Shown here: one piece after another, positions 54,689 through 63,999 of the stretch
How positions within the stretch are numbered: the stretch's first letter is position 1
Layout of the letters: every line of letters starts with the position of its first letter
The notes under the pieces: generated by a model
Seen by the model: only the letters and a program-made list of their open reading frames with translations
Told to the model about the DNA's origin: nothing
The model's database searches: none
Made by a program: the position numbers and the translations under genes
From: Chitinophagaceae bacterium
GTDB taxonomy: Bacteria; Bacteroidota; Bacteroidia; Chitinophagales; Chitinophagaceae
Assembly: GCA_016715365.1 (NCBI GenBank)
Contig: JADKAM010000010.1
Coordinates: 62,001-126,000 of the forward strand
Direction of reading: 5' to 3'
DNA: 64,000 bases

Positions 54689-55414
54689 TTATTTTGAAGC
54701 GTCATTGTAAAATGTAATTGTTGGGGCACCAACTACGCCAGCATCTTCCATCAATTTTTTCAATGCAGGATCAGCTAATCTTGCTTTTGCTTTAGCCATA
54801 TTAGTTACATCAAAAACAATATGTACCAGGTTAGGGTCATCCACACCTCTTCCAAGTGCCAAATCGTTCATGCCATTTGCGGCTCTTGTGGCAGGGCCTT
54901 CGGCATCAAATACTTTTACCCATGCATCAAAATCTTTCACTTTGTGAACGATTTCAAGTCGGGCGCCACCAGTTTTTTGATTATCTGTATTGTATCTTAT
55001 TATGCTCCAGAAATTTACTACAGGCTTAGAAATAACGCCTAACTTATCCATAACATCTTTTAACCTGGGGTCGGCAATAAATGCTTTTGCTTTTGCCATA
55101 TCTGTTGGTGCTAAAACTATCTTTACATCATTTGGCTTATCTGCAGATTTTTCAACTGCAACAAATGATAAGCCACTTGCCAGTCTTGCTACTGAATCAG
55201 TATCAAAACCCGGACGCCATTGGTTGTAATCTTTTACAGTATGATAAATAGTTATCACATCCATTGGAAGTGTGGGGCCGGTTTTGGCTGGCTCATTAGT
55301 AACAGAAGTTGCAGTGTCTTTGGTTTCTGCTGCAGCTGATTTTTCGCTACCATTATTGCATGAAGCTATACCTAATGAAATACCCAACGCAAATAGCAAA
55401 TTGATTTTTTTCAT
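54689..55414 (-). CDS. Lipoprotein with two tandem dimeric-alpha/beta-barrel (ABM-like) repeats
   Basis: A 241-residue lipoprotein (LGIASC lipobox, Cys19). The mature part is a clear internal duplication. Repeat 1 has ITIYHTVKDYNQWRPGFD ... VKIVLAPTDMAKAKAFIADPRLKDVMDKLGV. Repeat 2 has LEIVHKVKDFDAWVKVFD ... VHIVFDVTNMAKAKARLADPALKKLMEDAGV. Each unit of about 95 residues looks like an antibiotic-biosynthesis-monooxygenase-type ferredoxin-like domain, so one chain could form the barrel that normally needs a dimer. Enzymatic function is unknown. Confidence 0.75.
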   Translation of the reverse strand: MKKINLLFALGISLGIASCNNGSEKSAAAETKDTATSVTNEPAKTGPTLPMDVITIYHTVKDYNQWRPGFDTDSVARLASGLSFVAVEKSADKPNDVKIVLAPTDMAKAKAFIADPRLKDVMDKLGVISKPVVNFWSIIRYNTDNQKTGGARLEIVHKVKDFDAWVKVFDAEGPATRAANGMNDLALGRGVDDPNLVHIVFDVTNMAKAKARLADPALKKLMEDAGVVGAPTITFYNDASK

Positions 55415-55578
55415 TTAATTATTTTTAAATTTTATAATGCCTACTCTCTTCAGTTTTCGGCTTACCCGTTTTAAATTATCAGTCAATTTTTATTTTCGAT
55501 TTTGCGCTGTCTGCGACGAATTTTTTATAAATGATCTGCGATGCATAATAATTTGTTTTTGATAAAGATTTATCGTTG

Positions 55579-56946
55579 TTATTGGCTTACAAGTAACAGG
55601 TCTGTTTTAGCATCTTTATTTTCTAAATCTACCACCCGCTCTACCTGCTTATTAATATTTAAAAACTGCATAATAAACCAGGCTACTGCAATCATAACAG
55701 CAAAAGCGAAAATTGAAATTTGCCAATTGAAATTGGCCGTTATAGGTCCAATTAATGCAGCTAAGGCAATACGCCCAAGATTCCCAATCGTCATATATAA
55801 AGTAAACTGGCTTGCCGAAACTTTTTTCCAGCAACATTGCATGGCAATGGCAAAAATGCCAATGCAGGCAAATGTGTAAACAATGTTATACAGGATCATA
55901 AAAGCATAAATAAAACTACTGTCCTTCCAATAGATCTTAGAAAAAGCCAAAACAGCTGTAAAAAACACCATGCTGAAAAAATAAATATTCATCATGCGCT
56001 TTTTACCGAACTTATCAATAAGGATACCTCCAATAAGCATTCCGCCAATGCCACCAATTATTTTTGCTGTTGCAAAAAACTGCGAGTAACTGCCATTGGT
56101 CCAGTTCAATGCTTTTACAGTAAAAATGGGTAATAGTGTTTCAATATAATTATACGCCCCCTGTGCAATAAACAGGATCAAAGCAAGTAATAGCGAGTTA
56201 CGTAAACTGAATACACTGTATAGAGATCTGAAGATAGAAACCCAACTGGTCAATTGCAGTTTCCTGGTTTCGGGTGATGAGGTGCCGGAAGACCAGGGTG
56301 CTATTTTTTCCCCTTGCCGTTCTCTTAAAAATAAGGGCACCAGCATAATAATACTTATCATAACCGCAAGCATCAGTATGGAAGTAGTAAAATCGTACTT
56401 ATTTAACAGCCAGGTTCCTAATGCAAGCGTAGTAGATATGGCAACGATCTTTGAACCCCACATTAAACCATTGGCCCGGGCCTGCTGGTTTACAGGGATA
56501 ATATCAACAGCCATTCCATCGGTAGCCACATCCTGAAAAGCCCCAAAGAACGATACCACAAAACCTGCTGCCATAAACAGGTTTAAATTATTTAAGGGAT
56601 CGGGTACATAAGCCATGGCAATACAACTGGCTATTAAACCAATTTGCCCCAAAAGCACCCAAGGCCTTTTGCGGCCCATGGGCAAATAGGTATAGCGATC
56701 CATGAGTGGTGCCACTATAAATTTAAAACTCCAGGGCAATCCGCATGCTACGGCAAAGCCCGCTATTTCTCCGGGTGTTTTGCCATTCATGGCCATCCAG
56801 GCCGGAATACCATAGAATAACATTCCTTCCGGCACACCTTGTGCAAAATACAAGGCAATAAAATTAAAATACCTTAAAAAGACATTTTCAGAAAGTGCTG
56901 GAATTGTGCTGCTTTGCTTTAGCGAAATACTGATGGCTGTTTTCAT
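55579..56946 (-). CDS. AmpG-like MFS permease
   Basis: A 455-residue inner-membrane transporter of about twelve helices. The N-terminal part follows the AmpG/acetyl-CoA transporter pattern: ALYFAQGVPEGMLFYGIPAWMAMNGKTPGEIAGFAVACGLPWSFKFIVAPLMDRYTYLPMGRKRPWVLLGQ. AmpG of Gram-negatives imports muropeptides during cell-wall recycling. The assignment to the wider family is solid, but the substrate is inferred from the neighbouring peptidases. A 160-bp gap without obvious features separates it from the gene at 54689. Confidence 0.82.
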   Translation of the reverse strand: MKTAISISLKQSSTIPALSENVFLRYFNFIALYFAQGVPEGMLFYGIPAWMAMNGKTPGEIAGFAVACGLPWSFKFIVAPLMDRYTYLPMGRKRPWVLLGQIGLIASCIAMAYVPDPLNNLNLFMAAGFVVSFFGAFQDVATDGMAVDIIPVNQQARANGLMWGSKIVAISTTLALGTWLLNKYDFTTSILMLAVMISIIMLVPLFLRERQGEKIAPWSSGTSSPETRKLQLTSWVSIFRSLYSVFSLRNSLLLALILFIAQGAYNYIETLLPIFTVKALNWTNGSYSQFFATAKIIGGIGGMLIGGILIDKFGKKRMMNIYFFSMVFFTAVLAFSKIYWKDSSFIYAFMILYNIVYTFACIGIFAIAMQCCWKKVSASQFTLYMTIGNLGRIALAALIGPITANFNWQISIFAFAVMIAVAWFIMQFLNINKQVERVVDLENKDAKTDLLLVSQ

Positions 56947-57023
56947 GTGTTAAAGGTTTTAGAACTTATTTAGCTTGAACAAATCCCCTTTTGACTATTC
57001 AATTAGTAATTTTTATTTCTTTA

Positions 57024-57056
57024 AAAGACCTCAGGAATTTAATCCCTGAGGTCTTT
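57024..57056 (-). terminator. Rho-independent terminator (probably bidirectional)
   Basis: A 12-bp stem, AAAGACCTCAGG (57024-57035) against CCTGAGGTCTTT (57045-57056), follows the stop of the gene at 57073 on the minus strand and ends in T residues on both strands. Confidence 0.75.
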
Positions 57057-57072
57057 ACCACATTATAAATTT

Positions 57073-57816
57073 TTATTTAGAACTTAAATCAGCACGCATA
57101 AAAAGTAATTCACTCCAGCTTTCATCAATATACTCAGCCACATCTTTCAGGTATTGTGCATAAGAGCCTTCACCATGTACAGCTTCGTAGGTTTCCTTAA
57201 ATGGTTTACGAAAACCTGCAGCTCTTTCTTTTAAGCCTTGCTTATACCTTGTTACCAAAGTATACTGTGCTTTTCCGGAAGAACTGGCTACATAAACTGC
57301 GACGGTTACTCCGGCAGCCATCCATGTTTTTTTCAATTTCTTTATAATACTTACTACATTATCACCCTTGCCAACTTTGGGGTAGATATGAGCGATATTG
57401 ATCTTATCAGAAAAGTCACCCAAAGCCACGGTACTTAAAGAATCCTGGTAAACAGAATAGCCGGTTGATCCCCTTTCTGTTAAATAAATAGCCACATTCT
57501 TGTTCCAATCCAGGTTATGATCGGCACCTAAATTACCCCTTACATCTTCCGCTTCCCAGCTTGTTGGCCCTTCAGTAATATGATAGCCACCTGCATCTGG
57601 CCCTGATTGTATGTCGAATACACGCCAATGGGCAGTACCCGTATGGTACTTTTGTGCATGGGCAGCCAGTGCTTTTTCAAACTCCAGTACTTTATCCACC
57701 TTTGGAAACACCCGGTTGGTAGAAATTAAATTTTTTGTTTGGCTTATGCCGGCAAAAGGGATAAGCATGCAAAGAAGCAAAAACATCTTTGTCTTAAAAA
57801 GGAAATTCTTGTTCAT
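57073..57816 (-). CDS. Secreted protein of unknown function, possibly two ABM-like domains
   Basis: A 247-residue exported protein (signal peptide MFLLLCMLIPFAGISQ after a short basic start). Two related halves can be seen: TNRVFPKVDKVLEFEKALAAHAQKYH followed by WRVFDIQSG, and AHIYPKVGKGDNVVSIIKKLKKTWMAAGV followed by VAVYVASSS. The shared V(F/Y)PKV(D/G)K openings suggest two dimeric-alpha/beta-barrel domains like those at 54689. No enzyme motif is recognised. Because a terminator separates it from the MFS gene, it may be its own transcription unit, divergent from the hybrid regulator at 58072. Confidence 0.65.
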   Translation of the reverse strand: MNKNFLFKTKMFLLLCMLIPFAGISQTKNLISTNRVFPKVDKVLEFEKALAAHAQKYHTGTAHWRVFDIQSGPDAGGYHITEGPTSWEAEDVRGNLGADHNLDWNKNVAIYLTERGSTGYSVYQDSLSTVALGDFSDKINIAHIYPKVGKGDNVVSIIKKLKKTWMAAGVTVAVYVASSSGKAQYTLVTRYKQGLKERAAGFRKPFKETYEAVHGEGSYAQYLKDVAEYIDESWSELLFMRADLSSK

Positions 57817-58071
57817 GTTAGATTGGTTTATTGGTTAAAAAAGAAGGGTTGTTATAATTCCTAAGTTTGCAGCGGCTACGGGTGATAGTGTAAAATTCTG
57901 CAAATCATCAGCTTTTAGTGAGTACATATCAACCATTGTACAATACATTCTGCCCAATTAACCGGACAAATTGTGCAAGAGCAGGATTAATTCGTCATTT
58001 TATCCTGTAGCGTATATTTTCTTTTTAAACCATGCATAAAAAATGGGTGTTCCGTTTATCTTTATAAGCAA

Positions 58072-61000
58072 ATGCATAAGACCCTTATCAGAATAAAAGC
58101 ATTCCTGACTATTACCCTTGTATGGTGGGTATTTTTTTCGGCTGCGCAAAACCCGCCTGCTTACGAAACCATTTCCACCGCACAGGGTTTATCGCAGGGA
58201 ATGGTTTTTGATCTTTTGCAGGATAAAGAAGGTTTTATATGGGTGGCCACCAAAAACGGATTGAACAGGTATGATGGATACAGTTTTAAAGTATTTACCA
58301 ACGATCCCTACAATGCCCAAAGTCTTAGCAGCAACACCATCCTTAAACTTTTTGAAGATTCGAAAGGCAGGATATGGGCCGGTACCGAAAACGCGGGTTT
58401 AAATATTTATGATAAGCAGAGCGGTAAATTTTATCGCATTACCCATAGTAATACCAATGCGGCCAGCCTTTCGGGTAATGGCATTAAAGCAATAGAAGAA
58501 ATGCCCGATGGCAGGATACTGGTAGGTACAGATGATGCCGGCTTAAACATTGTTGAACTCAGTAATAGTTTTTTTGTAAAAGGTGCCTTACCTGTTATTA
58601 CCAGACTAAGCTTACCCAATGCAACACAGGTTTATGGTATGGGAAAAGATAAGCATGGAATTATATGGATTGGCGGGATGGATGGATTGGTGTACCGTTT
58701 CGATCCTTTAAAGAACAGTTTCATAAAACTTAACAATGCAATACTGCTTAATGATGGTTACCTGAACAGTGATAGCAGTAAATTGATCAATAGTAAATTA
58801 TACCTCACAGACGGTAAAGATATTTTTCCATTATTTAATAGTAATAAAACACCGCCAGGCAATATTATTTTTAAACCCAAAGAAAAACCCTGGGAAAATC
58901 ACCACCGGGAGGAGCATTTTTATGATGTATTTAAAAACGAACCCGGTAAAACTGTAAACTGGAATGAGCCCTTACCCAAAACTAAGATAAGAATATGCTA
59001 TCCTTTTATAATTGACCGGTCAGGAATATTATGGTCAGGCTCTGTGGGATGGGGTTTGCGCAAATACAATACAATACGCAGTAAATTCGAAACAAAGGCA
59101 AGTAGTAAAACTATCCGCCTCATTATGCCTGCTACAGGTAAAGACATCTATTTGGTGAGTTATGATTATAACTGGATGAACCTGAAAGAAGACGGAACGA
59201 TTACAGATGCTTTTAAAAAAGATCCATCACTAAGCCAGGTAGATAATTTTATCATTGCTTCTACAGGCGATTACTGGTTTAAATGTGATGAGAAAGGATA
59301 TTTTAAATACAGTCCTGCTTCCAACATATTAACAGCATGGCCGGGTATTAATGCAAACCAGGCATTTGGTAAAAAGCAACCTTTTATAGAAGACCGTAAA
59401 GCAAACCTTTGGTTTCCGGGCCAGGACGGAGCTATAACCTTATTGAATACAAAAACCGAAAAGCTGGATAGCTTTACTATAAATAAGGATGGTTCTAAAA
59501 TTATTTGTACCGCTTTGTTAGAAGATAAACAAGGTGCTTTTTGGATAGGTACGGAAAGAGGTTTTGCGAAAGTCATTTTAAATTATAACCAAATTGCTGC
59601 CTCACCTGTTAAATGGTTTTACAATAATAACAACAACCGCAATTCACTCAACTATAATCATGTGTCTTGCTTTTTGGATGACCCATTGGCACCTGATAAA
59701 TATTTATGGATCTCAACAAAAGGAGGCGGTTTAAACAGGCTTGATAAAACAACCGGTAATTTTTTTCATCTCACTTCAAAAGATGGATTACCCGATGATG
59801 TGGTGTATGGTATATTATCTGATGATGCCGGAAATATTTGGGGCAGCACCAACAAGGGTATTTTTTGCCTGAGTGCAGTAAAAAATAAAGACAGCATAAA
59901 TTTTGTCTTTCACAATTTTACCAAGGCAAATGGTTTGCAGGATGATGAATTTAATACCGGATCCTTTGCTAAATTGCCAAATGGAAACCTTGCCTTTGGT
60001 GGTGTTAAAGGCATTAATATTTTTGATCCAAAAGAAATACTGGTACCGGGTTTTATGCCCAACGTTTTTATCACCGATATCCTCATCAATAACCAACCCA
60101 TTGCACCGGGAGATAATACTTCAGTGTTGCAAAATACCATTGAGCAATCAAAAGAAATTACACTTACCCATTTGCAGGATATTCTTACGCTTGAATTTTC
60201 ATCCCTTGATCTTACTGCTTCGGCTCAAAATAAATACCGATACCAATTGGTTGGTGTAGATAAGGATTGGGTTGAATCCGGCACCCGCCGCACAGCAACC
60301 TATTTACACTTACCAGCAGGAAAATATATTTTTAAAGTGCAGGGCAGCAACAGCCAGGGCATCTGGAGCGATAAGATAGCTGAACTGCAGATCACTGTAT
60401 TGCCGCCCTGGTGGCGCAGTTGGTGGGCTTACCTGATCTACATTGTACTGCTGGGCTTTGGCATCAGGGCTTATTTTAAATTTTCGGTGAACCGGGCCAA
60501 ACTTAAATCGCAATTAAATTTTGAACAGCTGGAAGCTAAAAGAGTAAAAGAATTAGACTCGGTTAAAACACAACTCTATACCAATATCACCCACGAATTC
60601 AGAACGCCGCTTACGGTAATATTGGGAATGGCGCAACAGGTTAAAAGTAATCCGTCACAGCATCTGGATAACGGCATAGATATGATCATCCGAAACGGCC
60701 AAAGCCTGTTGAACCTGGTAAATGAAATGCTCGACCTGTCGAAACTTGAAACCGGTAAAATGACTTTGCAAATGGTGAATGGAGATATCATTAATTTTCT
60801 CCGGTACATTGTTGAATCATTTCATTCACTTGCCGAAAGCCAGAAAAAACAATTGCATTTTTTGGCCGGGATGGATTCGCTGTATGTTGCATACGACCCG
60901 GAAAAAGTGAGACAGATCATTGCCAATCTTTTATCCAATGCTTTAAAATTCACTCCTCAAAAAGGGAATATTTACATTACCGTAACTGAAGACAACGGGT

Positions 61001-62160
61001 TGCATGAAGCAGGTAAATCAACCTTGATCATTAAAGTAAAAGATACCGGTATCGGCATTCCTGAAAGCCAGCTGGAACATATTTTTGAAAGGTTTTATCA
61101 ACTGGATAACAGCCATACCCGTAAAACAGAAGGAACCGGCATAGGACTGGCACTTACCAAAGAACTGGTTAAATTAATGGAAGGCGAAATTACGGTTAAA
61201 AGCCCGCCAACAGGTGCCAACAGGGGAACAGAATTTACGGTAACACTTCCCTTAAAAAATATACCGGCAACAGAAAATATAATTTATCCGGATATAAAAG
61301 AAGCTGCTTCGAAACAAATAAACACCACCTCTTTCAGCAGCATTAATATAGATGAAGAAAAAAAGACTAAAGAAAAACCGCTGATACTTTTGGTAGAAGA
61401 CAATGCAGATGTGGTAGCATACACAGCATCCTGCCTGCCCGATTACCGGCTTGCGGTTGGACAGGATGGAAGGGAAGGTTTTGAAATTGCATCTGAAATA
61501 ATTCCCGACCTGATCATCACCGATGTGATGATGCCCTTTGTAGACGGTTTTGAATTGTGCAGGCAACTACGCAATGATGAACATACCAGTCATATACCCA
61601 TCATCATGCTTACAGCAAAAGCTGATATGGAAAGTAAGATGGAAGGATTGGAAAAAGGTGCAGATGTATATCTTGAAAAGCCATTTAACCGGGAAGAATT
61701 ATTGATACGGATAAAGAAGTTGCTGGAGCTCAGAAAAAATCTGCAGCAGTTTTATTTAAAGAAAGCAGGACTTAATAATAATGATGCAACAACAGTAACT
61801 ATTGTACAGCCTGAAGAACAGATCAGCGAAAATAAAATAGAAGATGAGTTTGTAAAAAGAGTAAGAGAAGCCATTGAAAACCATTTGGCTGACACGGCCT
61901 TCACGGTTGAGCAGTTATGTAAAATGGTATTCATGAGTCATTCTCAGTTACACCGCAAGCTGGATGCGTTAACCGGATGCTCACCTAACAAATTCATCCG
62001 CATCATCCGTTTAAACAAAGCCAAAGAACTGTTGAAAAATCCTGCAAGCAGTATAGCTTCTATAGCGCTGGATTGCGGCTATAACGACCCTGGTTACTTT
62101 GCCAGGGTATTTAAGCAGGAGTATGGCGTTACGCCGCAGGACTGGCGTTTTAATAATTAA
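58072..62160 (+). CDS. Hybrid two-component system protein (sensor kinase, receiver and AraC-type regulator in one)
   Basis: A 1362-residue regulator typical of Bacteroidota. A signal peptide is followed by a periplasmic sensor of two seven-bladed propellers (repeats such as GFIWVATKNGLNRYDGYSF, GRIWAGTENAGLNIYD), a Y_Y_Y domain (YRYQLVGVDKDWVESG) and a membrane helix near 783-805. The cytoplasmic part has a HisKA domain with phospho-His H841 (NITHEFRTPLTVILG), an ATPase (NLLSNALKFTP, DTGIGIPESQ, GTGIGLAL), a receiver with D1151 (IITDVMMPFVDGFELC) and an AraC-type DNA-binding domain at the C-terminus (IASIALDCGYNDPGYFARVF). It is divergent from the peptidase island and convergent with xylA. 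Confidence 0.95.
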   Translation: MHKTLIRIKAFLTITLVWWVFFSAAQNPPAYETISTAQGLSQGMVFDLLQDKEGFIWVATKNGLNRYDGYSFKVFTNDPYNAQSLSSNTILKLFEDSKGRIWAGTENAGLNIYDKQSGKFYRITHSNTNAASLSGNGIKAIEEMPDGRILVGTDDAGLNIVELSNSFFVKGALPVITRLSLPNATQVYGMGKDKHGIIWIGGMDGLVYRFDPLKNSFIKLNNAILLNDGYLNSDSSKLINSKLYLTDGKDIFPLFNSNKTPPGNIIFKPKEKPWENHHREEHFYDVFKNEPGKTVNWNEPLPKTKIRICYPFIIDRSGILWSGSVGWGLRKYNTIRSKFETKASSKTIRLIMPATGKDIYLVSYDYNWMNLKEDGTITDAFKKDPSLSQVDNFIIASTGDYWFKCDEKGYFKYSPASNILTAWPGINANQAFGKKQPFIEDRKANLWFPGQDGAITLLNTKTEKLDSFTINKDGSKIICTALLEDKQGAFWIGTERGFAKVILNYNQIAASPVKWFYNNNNNRNSLNYNHVSCFLDDPLAPDKYLWISTKGGGLNRLDKTTGNFFHLTSKDGLPDDVVYGILSDDAGNIWGSTNKGIFCLSAVKNKDSINFVFHNFTKANGLQDDEFNTGSFAKLPNGNLAFGGVKGINIFDPKEILVPGFMPNVFITDILINNQPIAPGDNTSVLQNTIEQSKEITLTHLQDILTLEFSSLDLTASAQNKYRYQLVGVDKDWVESGTRRTATYLHLPAGKYIFKVQGSNSQGIWSDKIAELQITVLPPWWRSWWAYLIYIVLLGFGIRAYFKFSVNRAKLKSQLNFEQLEAKRVKELDSVKTQLYTNITHEFRTPLTVILGMAQQVKSNPSQHLDNGIDMIIRNGQSLLNLVNEMLDLSKLETGKMTLQMVNGDIINFLRYIVESFHSLAESQKKQLHFLAGMDSLYVAYDPEKVRQIIANLLSNALKFTPQKGNIYITVTEDNGLHEAGKSTLIIKVKDTGIGIPESQLEHIFERFYQLDNSHTRKTEGTGIGLALTKELVKLMEGEITVKSPPTGANRGTEFTVTLPLKNIPATENIIYPDIKEAASKQINTTSFSSINIDEEKKTKEKPLILLVEDNADVVAYTASCLPDYRLAVGQDGREGFEIASEIIPDLIITDVMMPFVDGFELCRQLRNDEHTSHIPIIMLTAKADMESKMEGLEKGADVYLEKPFNREELLIRIKKLLELRKNLQQFYLKKAGLNNNDATTVTIVQPEEQISENKIEDEFVKRVREAIENHLADTAFTVEQLCKMVFMSHSQLHRKLDALTGCSPNKFIRIIRLNKAKELLKNPASSIASIALDCGYNDPGYFARVFKQEYGVTPQDWRFNN

Positions 62161-62256
62161 ACAGAATTGATGATTATACTAAACTGCACAACAAAAATTA
62201 CTGACAACTATGAGTGATCTTTATATGTGGAAACCATTTCATTTTTTCAAACTTAT

Positions 62257-63585
62257 TTAGATAAAACGGTTGACAATATTTTCCAGATATTCCTGCTTTC
62301 CGCTTGTTACAGCAGGTTCTCCGTTTTCAAGTGCATAGTTGCGTAAATCTTCCAGTGATAATTTTCCTTCTTCAAATTCTTTTCCTTTACCGGCATCAAA
62401 AGATGCATAGCGATCTGTGCGTATTTTTTTGTAATCGGATTTTTGTAAAATATTATCTGCTACAATTAATGCCCGTGCAAAGGAATCAATGCCGCCAATA
62501 TGTGCATGAAACAGATCTGCCGGGTCGGTAGAATTTCTGCGGATCTTTGCATCAAAATTTATTCCACCACCTTTAAATCCGCCGGCTTCAAGCAGAACCA
62601 GCATAACTTCTGTCAATTCATTAATGTTATTAGGGAACTGGTCTGTATCCCATCCGTTTTGATAATCGCCACGATTGGCATCCATACTGCCCAGCAAACC
62701 GGCATCGGCAGCCACCTGCAACTCGTGCTGCATGGTATGGCCGGCAAGGGTTGCATGGTTTACTTCAATGTTCAGACTAAAGTCATTTAAAAGATCGTGT
62801 TGGCGTAAAAAACCAATTACGGTCTCACTGTCGTAATCATATTGATGCTTGGATGGTTCACAGGGTTTTGGTTCGATAAAGAATTGTCCTTTAAACCCAT
62901 TCCTTCTTGCATAATCTTTTGCCGTATGCAAAAATCTGGCAAGATGTGCTTTCTCTCTTTGCATATTTGTATTCAGTAAACTCATATAACCCTCTCTTCC
63001 ACCCCAAAAAACATAATTGGCTCCACCCAATGCAATCGTTGCATCCAGCGCAGCTTTTACCTGTGCCCCGCCATGGGCCAACACATGAAAATCCGGATTC
63101 GTAGCGGCCCCATTCATATATCTCCTGTTTGAAAAAAGATTGGCTGTACCCCATAATAATTTTACACCACTTGCATCCTGCTTTTCTTTTAAATAAGCAG
63201 TTATTGCCTGCAGGCGTTTTTCATTATCAGCCACATCATTGGTATAATCAACAGCATCCACATCGTGAAAACAATAGAATGGCAAGCCAAGTTTGGTGAT
63301 AAATTCAAACGCTGCATCTGCTTTATCTTTTGCTCTTTCAACAGCGTCACTTTTAGTATCCCATGGAAAAATATGGGTAGGTTCACCAAAAGGATCAGCG
63401 CCGCTGCCCACAAAAGAATGCCAGTAAGCAACTGCAAAGCGTAAATATTCCTTCATGGTTTTGCCTGCCACTATTTTATTTTCATCATACCAGCGGTATG
63501 CCAACGGATTGTCTGTTGCTGTTCCTTCAAATTTTATTTGCGGAATGTCTTTAAAAAATCCGTTTTCCCCGGTTACAATTTTCAT
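62257..63585 (-). CDS. xylA: Xylose isomerase
   Basis: The enzyme interconverts D-xylose and D-xylulose. It has 442 residues, matching the longer class II form. Signature parts are FAVAYWHSFVGSGADPFG, the catalytic His in LPFYCFHDVDAVD, the metal-binding segments FIEPKPCEPSKHQYDYD and NIEVNHATLAGHTMQHEL, DANRGDYQNGWDTDQFP, and GGGINFDAKIRRNSTDPADLFHAHIGG. It starts 24 bp after the xylulokinase stop, so the two form an operon. It ends 96 bp from the stop of the hybrid regulator, tail to tail. Confidence 0.96.
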   Translation of the reverse strand: MKIVTGENGFFKDIPQIKFEGTATDNPLAYRWYDENKIVAGKTMKEYLRFAVAYWHSFVGSGADPFGEPTHIFPWDTKSDAVERAKDKADAAFEFITKLGLPFYCFHDVDAVDYTNDVADNEKRLQAITAYLKEKQDASGVKLLWGTANLFSNRRYMNGAATNPDFHVLAHGGAQVKAALDATIALGGANYVFWGGREGYMSLLNTNMQREKAHLARFLHTAKDYARRNGFKGQFFIEPKPCEPSKHQYDYDSETVIGFLRQHDLLNDFSLNIEVNHATLAGHTMQHELQVAADAGLLGSMDANRGDYQNGWDTDQFPNNINELTEVMLVLLEAGGFKGGGINFDAKIRRNSTDPADLFHAHIGGIDSFARALIVADNILQKSDYKKIRTDRYASFDAGKGKEFEEGKLSLEDLRNYALENGEPAVTSGKQEYLENIVNRFI

Positions 63586-63609
63586 GTGTAGTATTTTTTG
63601 TTAACTATA

Positions 63610-63999
63610 TTAATGTGTTTGTTCTATGTTTAGTTTTTCATTTAAAAATATTTTCCATTGCCGGTACTGTGCTTCGCAGTTATTATCTTCTTCCGGTTCA
63701 ATACAATCTACAGATTTTCTGTTACTGAAAGCTTCAGTTGTATTTGCATAAATTCCGGCGCCAATACCTGCACCCAGCGCAGCACCATAACTACCATCGC
63801 CCTCATAAAACTCAATGGCCGTTTGTGTGGCATTTACAAATGATTGGATAAATACATCACTTAAAAAAAGATTGGCTCTGCCTGCACGTATTATGGATGG
63901 ATGCATCCCATTCTCTCTCATAATATCCAATCCGTATCGGAATGCAAATGCCACGCCTTCCTGTGCAGCTCTTACTAAATGTGCATCGGTATGAATATT
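63610..63999 (-). CDS. xylB: Xylulokinase, partial (C-terminal end)
   Basis: The frame is open to the right edge of the window and gives the last 129 residues of an FGGY-family carbohydrate kinase. LVRAAQEGVAFAFRYGLDIMRENGMHPSIIRAGRANLFLSDVFIQSFVNATQTAIEFYEGDGSYGAALGAGIG is the typical C-terminal half of xylulokinase domain II. The enzyme phosphorylates D-xylulose to xylulose 5-phosphate, the step after xylose isomerase. The assignment to xylulose rather than another sugar is supported by xylA 24 bp downstream. Confidence 0.9.
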   Translation of the reverse strand, partial: NIHTDAHLVRAAQEGVAFAFRYGLDIMRENGMHPSIIRAGRANLFLSDVFIQSFVNATQTAIEFYEGDGSYGAALGAGIGAGIYANTTEAFSNRKSVDCIEPEEDNNCEAQYRQWKIFLNEKLNIEQTH

